Part shown: piece by piece, positions 11,101-23,100 of the stretch | Position numbering within the stretch: the first letter of the stretch is position 1 | Layout of the letters: each line of letters opens with the position of its first letter | NCBI RefSeq assembly: GCF_047663525.1 | Contig: NC_092593.1 | Coordinates: 28,732,501 to 28,796,500 of the forward strand | From: Anas platyrhynchos | Lineage: Eukaryota; Chordata; Aves; Anseriformes; Anatidae | Length of the DNA: 64,000 nucleotides | Reading direction: 5' to 3' | Position numbers and translations under genes: made by a program | Notes under the pieces: model-generated | What the model was told of the DNA's origin: nothing | What the model saw: the letters and a program-made list of their open reading frames with translations, nothing else | Databases searched by the model: none

Positions 11101-14100
11101 TTTGTCAGCCAGAAGCTAACTGTCTCGGTTGGGGAAGTTGTAAATGGCGGGCCATTACCATCAGTGCCTCACCACGTGCCTGTGTCTAGCTTTAATGGAC
11201 AGAACAAATACACCGGTGGAAGCATCTCTGTGGATCAAGCTAGTAGTAGCCAAAAGTCCAGTGTAGAAGCAACAGGTAAGACTGACCGTGCACTTTAGGT
11301 ACTGCTCAAGAACATGCTGCTGTGTCTGTTCTGTGGGTAGTTTTGTTGTTCAAAGCAGAAGTTGTTCTTTGCTCATCTGGGTTGAAATTGCATGGGAATT
11401 TGGGTGTAATGAAAGAATGTTTTGATTTAAATGTACTTACATGTGTGTAAAAATTAAAACAAAAACAAAACAAAAAACACTCGGTGATTAATAAATGCAG
11501 AAAATACTCCAATGGCAATAAGCTTAATTTTACCAGTATAGGTGAAATAACTACCTATTTGGCTGTTTCAGATAGCTGACTTCCCCTTTCAGCTTCCAGA
11601 TTTTATATGCTGTTTGTTCCCCTGTGCTTGCAATCATCTTCCCTTTCAAGGTGTCTGGATTTATGCTTTGTCTTTGCTGAAAGTACAGACAGTTTTTGTT
11701 TTTTCAAGAAGCATGTGTGTAGGTGCTAGGCATAGTTGTCTTAAAACAAGTTGTTTTGTTATTGGAAATGTATATGGTTGATACTGGAGGCAATGTGCAG
11801 TAATTATGAATATTTATATAAAACATTTAAATTTTTACCTGTATTATATATAATATATACATATTAATATAGTATATGAAATATGTAAATGTTTATATAT
11901 AATCTCTATATATTTAATATAAATATTAATATATTTATAAATATATAAAATATTTTTATAAAATGCCTAGAAATTGGTTTCCACAATATATAATTATATA
12001 TCTTCAAGGCAGCAGGTTGCCGTTGTGGGTTTGTTTTATGACCTGATGAGATTTGTCAGACAAGCTAGCTTTAAAATATAACAAGCAGAAAAGAATAGTT
12101 GAGCTTCTATTTGTATCTGAATGGGTTTCCATTTTTATTTTTCTCTGCTGACTCACCTGTTAAAGAAGTAAGAGTGGAAAGCAAAGGTGTGGATTTAGAT
12201 GTCACAGCAGTAAGAGCCCAGCCTCAAGCTCATCTTCTGCCCTCACTGTTACCTCGTCCTCTTGTGCCAATACTACCTCCTGCACAGGCAATTTCCCAGT
12301 CTGCTGGACAACCTGAGCCTCTTTCTTCAAAGCCTCAGCCTGTATACACAGACACAGTAAGGAAATCAAAAATCATAATGGAATATTTGGGAAAAATCTT
12401 GAAAATATAATGTAAAGCAGGTGAGACTGATAGGTTATTTTAGTTGTTCAGAATCTTCACATCATGTAGAGGCAAAAATGGACTCTGCCTGGTTCAGAGT
12501 GGCGGGTACTTTAAGATCTTTCCTTGAACTACTCTGAAAAGAAGTATTGTGTAATTTCAGATGCAAGTTTGAAACTGTACCCTGTGTATTTTTGGTGTTC
12601 GCCTTTTTTCTCCCTCATGCAAGTTAGGATATGCACTAATGCTGAACCTGTTCTGGAGTGTTGCACTGCTTTGTGGAGTAGAGCTGCTGTATTCTACCTG
12701 GATGTGGCTACCTTTCAGTAAAGACTAGAACTGGTCACCTGAAATTATGTCAGCTAATACTTGTAGAGCAGTGCAACTCTAAAAGAAACTAAAGTACAAA
12801 AATAAGAATTACTCTCAAAATTCACTTATCCTATTTCCTAAATTGTGTTGTCTGTATATAACACAAAAAGTTGCTTCTGTCTCTGGGGTGTTACTGTACG
12901 GTTCTCAACAGGTTCTTAAACTCAACCTTGAATTTCCAGGCTGTTGTACTTGATTAACTTAGTTTAGTCTGTAAGTAGAAATACAAGTCATGCAGTTGCC
13001 AGTTATAATCACTTAAACAAGGCTGGAGGACCTTACTCCCAATTCATGCGTGCACACCATCTGTCCTGAGCAGGGCTCCAGCTTGCTTCAATTGCTTCCC
13101 CTGCTGTGTTGTAGGACATCGCCGAGGTGGTGGACGGGCTTGTGCATGATGTTCTCAAAGGAGAGTGCAGAGAAGTTGGCAGAGCAGGAGCCGATTACGT
13201 GACTGCAGCGATCTGGTAAAGAACATTTATTGCTGGTACTCCTGGAGTGTGTCGACAAAATTAGAACTTACCTTAGCAGCACCATGTGTGGAGATCATAA
13301 AACTGAGCAAGGCCAGGTCTATAGCGAAGACAGTCTTTGGTACACTGAAGGGAAGCTCTGCTTAAAATGTTTCTTCTCCAAGGCAGTTGTTAGACTGCTG
13401 GATGTGCTGGTGGGAGGGAGCATCTGTATGTCTCTGGTGCAGCCTCCTGCTCTGGTTGGTTGGTTGCCCATGCTAGACTTGGCTTTAGGAAAGTTACTCA
13501 CAATTTTAGCAATACGTACCAGCATTTAGACAATAAGATGTAGGGTGATGTTTTCTGATAATAAATATGATCACTTACACATGCTATTCTGTCTGTGCTG
13601 CTCAGTCCCAGCAGGGGTGGTTAGCTCCCTATGACCCCTGATTCACTAGGCTGATGTGAGAATTAACTTTGTTAATCCAGAACTGAGTTGCCAAAATGGA
13701 ATTTGGCTTAAAAAAAATGATGTGCTAGTCCTTGCCAAGAAACACCTCCAGCAAAAGCTCACTGCTTTTACCCATCTAAGTAAACTTCTGAACTTCTGTT
13801 CTTGGCTAGAAATAATAATAGTAAAAAATAATAAAAATATCTGAAATGGGGTGAGTTAAGTGTGGTAGAGACCGTGAGCAAGGAATAAACTGGCTGCTAG
13901 ACTCTGGTATGGCTTATTTTCTTTGGATTTTAGGTTATTTATTTAAGGAAAAGAAATATGAAAATGAATAAGATTTACTCTTTTTTTTTTCTGTTGATTA
14001 TTCCTAGTAATGTTAAATTAAAATCAGCGTCCTTGTGTGGATTTTAGATCTTCTCCTAAAGTGAGAAATCTTGATCTTAACAGAACGTGAGATCTGCACA

Positions 14101-17100
14101 TGGCAAGTGTTTTTGCTAGCCAAGGGTAGATACTAAATTTACAGGTGTTCTTGTCTGGCTGGGATGGACCTAACTTTTTTCACAGCACCCCATATGGCGC
14201 TGTGTTTTGGGTTTGTGACGAAAGCAGTATTGATAATGTGCCAGAGTTTTGGCTGCTGCTGAGCAGTGCTTGTGCAGCACCAAGGCTGTCTGCGTGCTTG
14301 AGTGTATTTTCTTTTTTTTTTTTTTTTTTTTTTCCTTATTAAGCTGTCTTTATCCACCAGTTTTCTTGGTTTTCTTCTTTTTCTCCCATGCCCGGCTGTG
14401 GGGTGGGGAATGAGCAAGGTGAGGCACGCACTTGGCTGCTGGCTGAGATCTGCCCGCCACAGCAGAGCAAGGGCGTGCTTGAGAAAAGCACGGGTGTGTG
14501 GTGCCTTCCACATGAGGCTCCCACTTGTGACTTCCTGGCATTGAAAAGAGAATTGCTGTTTCCACGCAGTACCTCGGAGACCACTGTGGAGGAACTGGTG
14601 GCTGAAGTGATGGAGGAAGTCCTCCGGCAAGTGGTTGGAAGCACGCTCAGCGCAGAAAGGGAGCGTGTTAAGGAGGAAAGGCGCAGAGTGGAGGAAGAGA
14701 GGTGAGCTGCTGCTTTTGCCTTGGGGCAGGGTGGGCTGTATCTATGCTTAGGCTCTGTGAGGACAGCAGGTGCCAATGTGAGTCCTTGTGCTGTGTGCCC
14801 AGGCCCTGTGACTTTATCAGCTGTCAATACCGCTCAGTTTGTCTCATGTTGAACTGCCCTGGGGTCACTTAATCTGTCCCTTCTCTGTTCTGAGGTAATC
14901 TGCTAGTTAGTGTGTGTTAGCCTCACAGAGCTACTGTTAAAATCATGGGTTGGAATGTTTAGGAATTTTTATTCACCCTGAGCTTCCAGAGGGGGGGATG
15001 CGTTCTGGCCCTGCTGTACACAGTGAGTATGCTACTGAGATTGCTACTTGTCTGTGGCTTATTAGCTAAGAAAGAAAGAATCCAAATCTTACCTGTATTA
15101 ATGATAACGAGACTTGGCTCCACGCAAGCCAGTTTTTAATTTCTAGAGGGAGAAGCTAGCTAGGGAGAGCTCCATTTTAGGTGAGTTAACCATGGGTCTG
15201 CATGTAGTGTTTCTGTAGCAAAGTGGCAGGCTTGCTGGTTGCTATTTGTGTAAATGTCTTCTCTGTCCTTCTAGGCAAAGGCAGGAAAGAGAACAATTAA
15301 TAAAGCAGTTGAGTCAGTTGGTGGGTATGGAGTTAATGGAAGAAGTAATAAACGAGACTGTTCAAGAAGCTTCAGCCAATGAGTTAAAGTAAGTACGACA
15401 TCCCATATGCTATACTTTGCTGTAGGTGCTTTCTAAAGGCTAAGAGTATAAGGGAGTGCTGATCTCCTTGCTTGGCCTTCTCTGAGCTCATCTTCATAAA
15501 CTGCTTTAAAGAGAGGGGAAGTGTACTTGACCATGCAGAATGTTGCCAGTTTGCCATTTCAGTAGAAATCCTCCCAGGTGGAGGTGGTAGAGGCTTTCTC
15601 TTGGATGAGGCCGCCCTATATGCTTGCTCTTACTCTGCCTCCCTTACAGCTCGGCTGCAGACCTTTCTTTGGAAGTCTGTGATCAGAGTGAAATCTTGAA
15701 TGACTTCAAATTTGGTTACAGGCCTTATTTAGAAGGGCCATAAGAGTACAAGGCAAATCCCTCTTCTTTGCTAGTTGTGCTGGTGCTTTCCCTTGTTTGT
15801 GCTACAGCTAGTTGTTTTACTACTTGCTCTGGTGTTCACCTTGCAAGAATCAAGACCTCACAGGTCTTGATTTTGTTTTGTTTTGAATTAGATGTGCCTT
15901 AGAAAGAGACCGGCAAGCCCGTATTGCCCGCTGTTCAGAAGAAGTCTGTGGTCATGTCATGGACCACTTCCTGGAGGATGAGATTTTCCAGATTGCAAAG
16001 GAAACCCTTCAGGAGCTCCAGTGTTTCTGCAAATATTTGCAACGGTGAGTGACCATCCTCTGATACAACTGTTTTATTCGGGAGTCCTGGCAGGGAGTGG
16101 TTAATAGAGTTTAAACTACACCTGTCTGTCTGTGTTCTTTTTGAGATAGTTTTTGATTGATCTGGTTGGCTTCAGTAGAAGGGTAGGCTTACGTTTTTAT
16201 TACCGGCCTCTAATGTTGCTCAGCCTTACGTAGGGAGTGGAACATGTCTCATCAGAGTCCAGTAATAAGCTTCATAGGAGATTCCAGCTTTGTTCTAGCT
16301 AGAAATAAAGCTGACCCTTTTGGATGATGAACATGTATGGTGGGCAGATCTCACCCAAATGTGAGTTTGCAGCTGTGTGCACAACAGCCTGAGCCTCACC
16401 TGAGCCACACACGCCACCTCACCTTCTCCCCTTCGCAGACTGGGACTTGTGAGGTGTTTAAGAGCCTGATCCAGTCTGAAGAGCAAAGATGAACACCATG
16501 ATGGACTGCAGTTCATTAATGGGACCTTATTTTTTCTCTTTTTCAAGGTGGAGGCAGGCAGTGGCAGCTCGAACAAAGCTGAAACGTCAAATGAGGGCAT
16601 TTCCAGCTGCTCCCTGTTGCACAGATCCCCAAAATAAACTGAAAGCTCTGTCCCCCAGTGCTGAGTGGCCCATAGCCATGGAGAACTTGTGCAGGAAACT
16701 TGTAAACCTGGGGAATGGAGGAAAGCTGGGAATCTCTTGCACGAGGTAAGGATACTTACGAGAGTGGGTGGCAGTCTGATTTTTGGAAAGTAAGTTCTCT
16801 TCTTCCATTGTGAAAGTTAATGTTTTTGCAATACAACTTGTTTTTAAATACCTTTCCCAGAAGACCCTTTCTGCACAAATGCCATGAAAGACTGAAAACC
16901 CAAAGAAATCGTTCTTCTATTAACTGCATCTTTCTAAAGCATCTGCAGTAATTCTCAGGTCTTAGTGTTCTGTAAAAGCAGTATCTTTAGCTATAGTTAC
17001 CCAAAAAATCACAACAAAGGATCTTTTGTTTCCAGGCTGAATTGGCTGAGAAACAAGACAGTGCATGAAATTAGAATTCATCACTTCCTCCAGCAATTAT

Positions 17101-20100
17101 TAAGGTAAGTTAGTGTTTGATCTTTGTTTTCTTTTTAAGAAAACTATAAGAGAAATGCCAGAGATCCTTTTGCCCCTGGGTGGGATAGGAGGGGTATAGG
17201 GAGAGATGATTATATAAGCAGTTATCAGTCTGGGTTGTGGCACAAAAGGGATTGACCTTGGTTTTAAATGTGCAGCAGGAGACTTGGTTTTCATGACTTG
17301 CCATGCACTCCAGTGCCCTGTGTGTTCACTGGAGATGGGTATTTAAGCAGTGTGGAGGTGAAGTGATATGTGTATTGTCCCACTGTCCTGGTTTCAGTTA
17401 GCACAGAATTAATTTTCTTCCTAGTAGCTGGTGGAATGCTGTGTTTTGGCTTAGGATGAGAAGAGTGCTGATAACACCCCGATGCTTTAATTGTTGCAGA
17501 GCAGTGCTTATACTAAGCCAAGGACATCTCAGCCTTTTGCTCTGTCCTGCCAACGGGCAGGCTGGGGGTGCAGTAAGAGCTGGGAGGGGACAGACCCAGG
17601 ACAGGTGACCCAAACTAGCCAAAGGGGTATTCCATACCATCTGACGTCATGCTAAACAATATATAGGGGTGGCTAGCTGGGGGGAAGGGGCCGGACTGCT
17701 CGGGGTTAGGCTGGGCATCGGTCAGCGAGTGGTGAGCAATTGCATTGTGCATCACTTGTTTGTACATACTATTATTACTTTCCTATTATCACCATTGTAT
17801 TATTATTGTTATTATTTTTACTATTATTTTGTTATTATTATTTTCCTGTCTTATTAAACTGTCTTTATCTCAACTCACGGGCTTCACTTTCCATTTCTCT
17901 CCCCCGTCCCAGAGAGGGAGGGGGGAGGGTGAGCGAACGGCTGCGTGGTGTTTAGCTGCCAGCCGGGTTAAACCACGACACCCACAATCCCCAAAGCAAG
18001 GCTCAGTTAACAGACTTGGCAGCTGCAATTCCTGAAGGAGAGCTGGGGAAGGAAGGAATCTGGGGTGTGGTGAAATATATGGGCAACAAAGCTAAAGATG
18101 AAACACAACTTCAGAGCTTTCAGAGCTTTTTGAATTAGACAGTAACCAGTTGCATTATTGTAAGTTGTTTGAGGCAAGAAGAATATTCTCCAGGAGAGGG
18201 ATGTAGCTCTAGGGGGTCTTTTTTTTTTTTTTTTTTTTTTTAACCAGCTTCTGTCTCTCTTTAAGTGATTTAGCTTGGACTCCCCTGGATCTCACCTCAT
18301 TAATCACTGAACATATACCATTTCAACAAGATCAGGTATTTTGGAAAGTGCTGTTGGTTTTGCCAAGTGATGAATATGCAGAGGATGATCTCAACAGGTA
18401 AGCAGAAGAGATTATTTTCTGACTCCCTTTCTCAAGTATGGCAGTGGAATGGAAGAATAGTAGTATGCAGCCCTTGATGTATGCTTTTACTCTACCATAT
18501 AAAACCTCTATTTTTTTTCTCCAGAGCTCTTGAAAGATACAGCTAGAATTTTGGCAGTGGTCTGTATTGTCTTCTGCTGTTGTTCATTGAATAGCATTTG
18601 CTCATATTGAAAACAGAAAACCTTTAGCTAGGTAATATTATGGAGAATTTAAGGACATCTGATAGATGCGTAGCAAAATCCAGGTGTTATGAGGGTTGTA
18701 ATAGATTCTGGTATCTGAGATGTGTTGTTGCTAAATACTTCAAAATGCCATTTAACAAACAAACAAAACCACTTTCTTGTTTGCTAGAGTATTGGTGGAT
18801 TGGTTTAAGACCAAATTTATTGGAGACAAAAGCTGGAAGAAAAACGCTTCATGTACAGAAGGTAGAATTCAAACACTGACATTATTTAATTCTCCTGGCA
18901 TGCAAGGGAGCAGAAGTATTAACGTCAGTGTGTGTGTTAAGGTAAGTGAGAGCAATTTTGTGATACCTGACAGGCTGTAAAAGGGGGTGTGCTCTTTTCC
19001 AGTGGATATTGTTTGGGAGCTTCTCATGCTGTGTCCTGTCAGACAGAGATAATACTGGCTGGGATAGGGTTGTTGAAAAGGTCTGGAAAAAAGTGTGTAT
19101 TTCTCCTTGTTTCCAGTCAATCAAGTAATACCTGCCTAAATATGGTTTACCAGTAGAACCTCAATCTTCTCAATTTCCAATGCCAAATCAGGTATATCAG
19201 GTGCTGAAGTACACTTCTGTGTTCACATGCATCTGTTGAAGACATCTCTTTCTTACAATCATTGCCTGAAGACTTGTAGAGCTCCTGGTAATGAATATCA
19301 AAGTTGAATGCTAATAATAGTGAACTGCAGTTTTCAGTAAATTTCAGAAAATTGCTTTGCTTAGTTATCTTACTGTTGTCATCTTTGTTTCTTGTATAGG
19401 TGGTACATGGTGTGCTCTCTGACTCTGAGCTTGATGCAGCAAACATGCAAAAAGACTTACTTGGAACCAGTGGATTCATTCTTTTCCTGCCCCCTAGAGT
19501 AAGGAGTGAAGATGTTGCAGAAGAAGATGTTTATTGGCTTTCAGCTTTGCTGCAGCTGAAACAGTTGCTTCAGGTCAAACCTTTCCACCCAATAGTTCCT
19601 TTAGTGGTTGTAGTCCCCACTGCAGAAGAGGCCATAGAGAAAGAAGTTGAAGAAGGTACATAATTGTTTGTTTTTCTTTAAGACATAAAAATAACGTGAA
19701 TGCCCAAGGTAGAACTTTGGTGGCTAGTGTAATCTCAAATACAGAGCCTAGCAGACAGAGACGGTGAAGTACAGTGCATTTTCACAGCTTTGGTAGAAAT
19801 CCAAAGACTTTAACAGTTGATCATGATGGAAAGTGATGAACTCTTCTTTGGCTTCCAGTTGTTCTTAGCACACAATATTTGATCTTGAGAGTCTAGGGGA
19901 AGGATGGAGAAGGAAAACATGCTGGGAACATATACAGTGCGTGCAGTTGGGTCAGAGTAGAAGATAAATATTGTGTTCTTTCTCTGTGTATGTGTGATTT
20001 TTTTTGTTCTTTTTTGTTTCTTTATTTTTAAGGTTTAATGCTTCAGGACTTGATTTCAGCCCAGCTTATTTCAGACTACATCATTGTTGAGTTATCAGGT

Positions 20101-23100
20101 TCTATCAATGACTTACAAGGATCAAAAAGGGTAAGAACAGTGGATTGGAACATGAAAACATACTCAACTGGTTTATCATTAACCTTCCTTAATTACTAAT
20201 GTCTTGGATATTTTACACTAAGTGTCATGTGTGAGAGACATAGCAGGGTGGGTTGGAGAGGTGGGTGAGGTTAATGTTTGAGAACAGCTGAGCTGTGTCA
20301 GGCTGATAAGACAGCAGCTCCAGCCACTGTATTCCTTGATCACAGCGGCTGAGGAAGGTCTCTAGGGAAAGAACGTGCAAGGAACGAGGCAAGCACAGGG
20401 TGATGCTCCCCTGCAAACCCTTGCAGCTGGCATCTCTGTGGTTTATGGACTGCCAGGATCAGGCTTGACTTCTCTGGGTTTAGTCCCTGTGAGCTAATTT
20501 TTGTGAATCTGCCAAATCTTTTCTTGACGCCAGATAAGTTTTTGACATCCCCAGCATTCTGGAGCAGAGAATTTCATGGCAAAATGGCACCTTATATGAA
20601 CAGCCTCTGCCTGTCTGCTCCTGAGTCCGCTGCATGTGAATTAAATTTGAGACCACCTAGCTGGAGAACAATTACTGCACATATGAGAATGTTGAGAGAT
20701 AATCTATTTGTATTTTGCTGCATAGAATCTTAAATTCTGTTACATCAAACACAAGGTTGTGGGATTGAATCATTAGTGTCTTGATCACTGTGAAGTTGGG
20801 TTTCCAACCGCTCGTGTTTTGTGTGTCGTAGATTGCTGCAGCTGTGGGCTGGTTGGTTTCCCAGTGCCCTAACTCCCTTAAGATCTGCAGTCAGACCCTT
20901 CAGGAGTACATTGAGGATGGGATTGATGGTGAATTTGGCAAGCGCTTCTACCTTGACTGGAAGGAGAGACGTTTAGCTGGCCTGCCATCTCAGGAACCCG
21001 GGGCCATCATAGAGCTGTACAACAGTGTGCTGCAGTTTCTTTCAGATGCAGCATCCTCAGAGCATCTTTGTGACTTGTCTTGGCCTGTTACTGAGTTTTC
21101 AAAGCCTGGAGGTAACAAGTTGTTACCCCACCTGCAGTGGAACATGCCTGATCACCTAGCCTGGCTGAAAAAGGCTGTGCTGTCCTTCCAGATCCCCTAC
21201 CTAGATCTGCCTCCGTTAGGTGGTACGTACTTGATGTTGTGGCATCCTTTTTGCTGCAACATGCACGCATCATTTCTCTTAAGTGTCTACACTGTGTTGA
21301 GCTATCGACTTCATATATGCGTGGTCTGGCTATGTCACAAATTCTCACAATCCACTTGGTTTTTGTTTGTTTCCTGTAGCTCCTTGGAGTCCTGTTTGCC
21401 ACATGATTTTTCAGTATGTATCTCAGATCGCTAATTCTTCACATACTCAACCACTGATCCAGTCCCAAGTGGAGAATCTGCTGAGCAAAACATATCAGAA
21501 GTGGAAAAACAGGACACTGGGGAGCTCTGACGGGCCTTCTGTTGATGAGATCCCTTGGGATGCTATTCTGGCAGTCTGCATTGATCATAAGCTGAGAGAT
21601 TGGAAACCACCAAAACTGCCTGTTGCACCAGGTATCTTATGTCCTTCTACAGCAAGGATGACACTTCTTGCATAAACGTTTAATAACTTGGCAGTGGTGC
21701 ATTCATGCATCGGAGTGAGTGGGCATCAATGTAGCAGGGATGGAGCTTTGGTCTTGATATTTTTTTTCATGTTGCAGAATGACAGTGTGCTTACTGCATG
21801 TCTTTCTGCTATTCAGTGTATACTTATTGTTGATGGTGACTTGAGCTTGTGTTCAGCACACTTCTCTCCGTGTGGAGAAATACAGTCAATCTTTCAGTCT
21901 TCTCCCAGGGAGAGCAGAGGGTATTTAGATTCACCCACAGACTGAGAATTGGTACTTGACAAGCCACATCAGCTCAGATCATCTGAGATGGCAGACTGCC
22001 ACTCTTAACGAACACTTCAGTGGATTAATGAAGCTTGTCTTTAATTCTGTTTACTTTCAATTTAAAAGTGTGTGGACTTTTTTCCATGCTTTGTTAGGCT
22101 TAATTATAGAGAGTCTCCTTTGAAATGGTTACTGAACTTGCTGAACACTGTGCTTAGATGCACCAGAATTTTTAAAATGAAGATGGAAGAACATTTTATG
22201 CTCTTCCTCAGTAATGTGGTATATTGAGCAGTAAAATAGATCAGGACAACCCTTATTTTTACATGCTGAGTACAACAAAAAACTGCTTGAACGGGAACAC
22301 ATTATTTTCCCTCATATTGGCTTTTTAATACTAAAGCTTTCCTTTTGAAGAGAAAATCTGTACTGATAATAAATGCTGGGTTTGTGTTTATTCACAGAAG
22401 CAGTAAGTGAAGATGGACAGATTCGTGTATACTACTTCAAGGAGCATTTACAGAACTTCGCTATCCCTTATGTGTGGGAACAAGCCAGACTGCGCACGCA
22501 GGAGGAGATCCGGCAGGGCAATGAGAGGTGAGATGGCTGCTGACTCTGCCCAGTTGGCATTCAGCTGCCCACGAAGCCACCAGAGCTGCTCGGTGAATTC
22601 TGAGGAGGTTGCTCAGGGCCTCTGTCACAGTCATATCCTGTTACTGTGATGTCATGAACCAGTATGTGACATTCTCTTAGAACGTGCTTTTGTACATCTC
22701 CTTGTAGGATGTAAGGGAAAATGCATGGTTGAGGGGGGAGGCTGCCTTAAAGCTAAATGTCCATGTGGTATTAATGGATTTGAGAGCTCTCAGGAGTCTA
22801 CCTCAGTTCTCTAGCCCTGTTCAGAGTAAAGTCAGTCTCCTGTCTCAGAAGCTCGTCTGTTGCTCTTTTGTGTAGCAAATATTGGATGGGTACAGTTCTT
22901 TGAAGTGAATCCCAGTCAGATTGGCTCTTCTCAAGTCCCACTTGGTGGTGGTGGTTTGTTAGACTATAGTACAAGGGTCTATATCTCTGTTTACTTTTTA
23001 CTCCCAGATATTTCTATGCTGGTAGTGAAAGAACAAACTCTTACCAATTTCTGTGTTGTGTTTTTGTTCCCCTCTCCATCTCAGGTCAAGGATAAAATCT

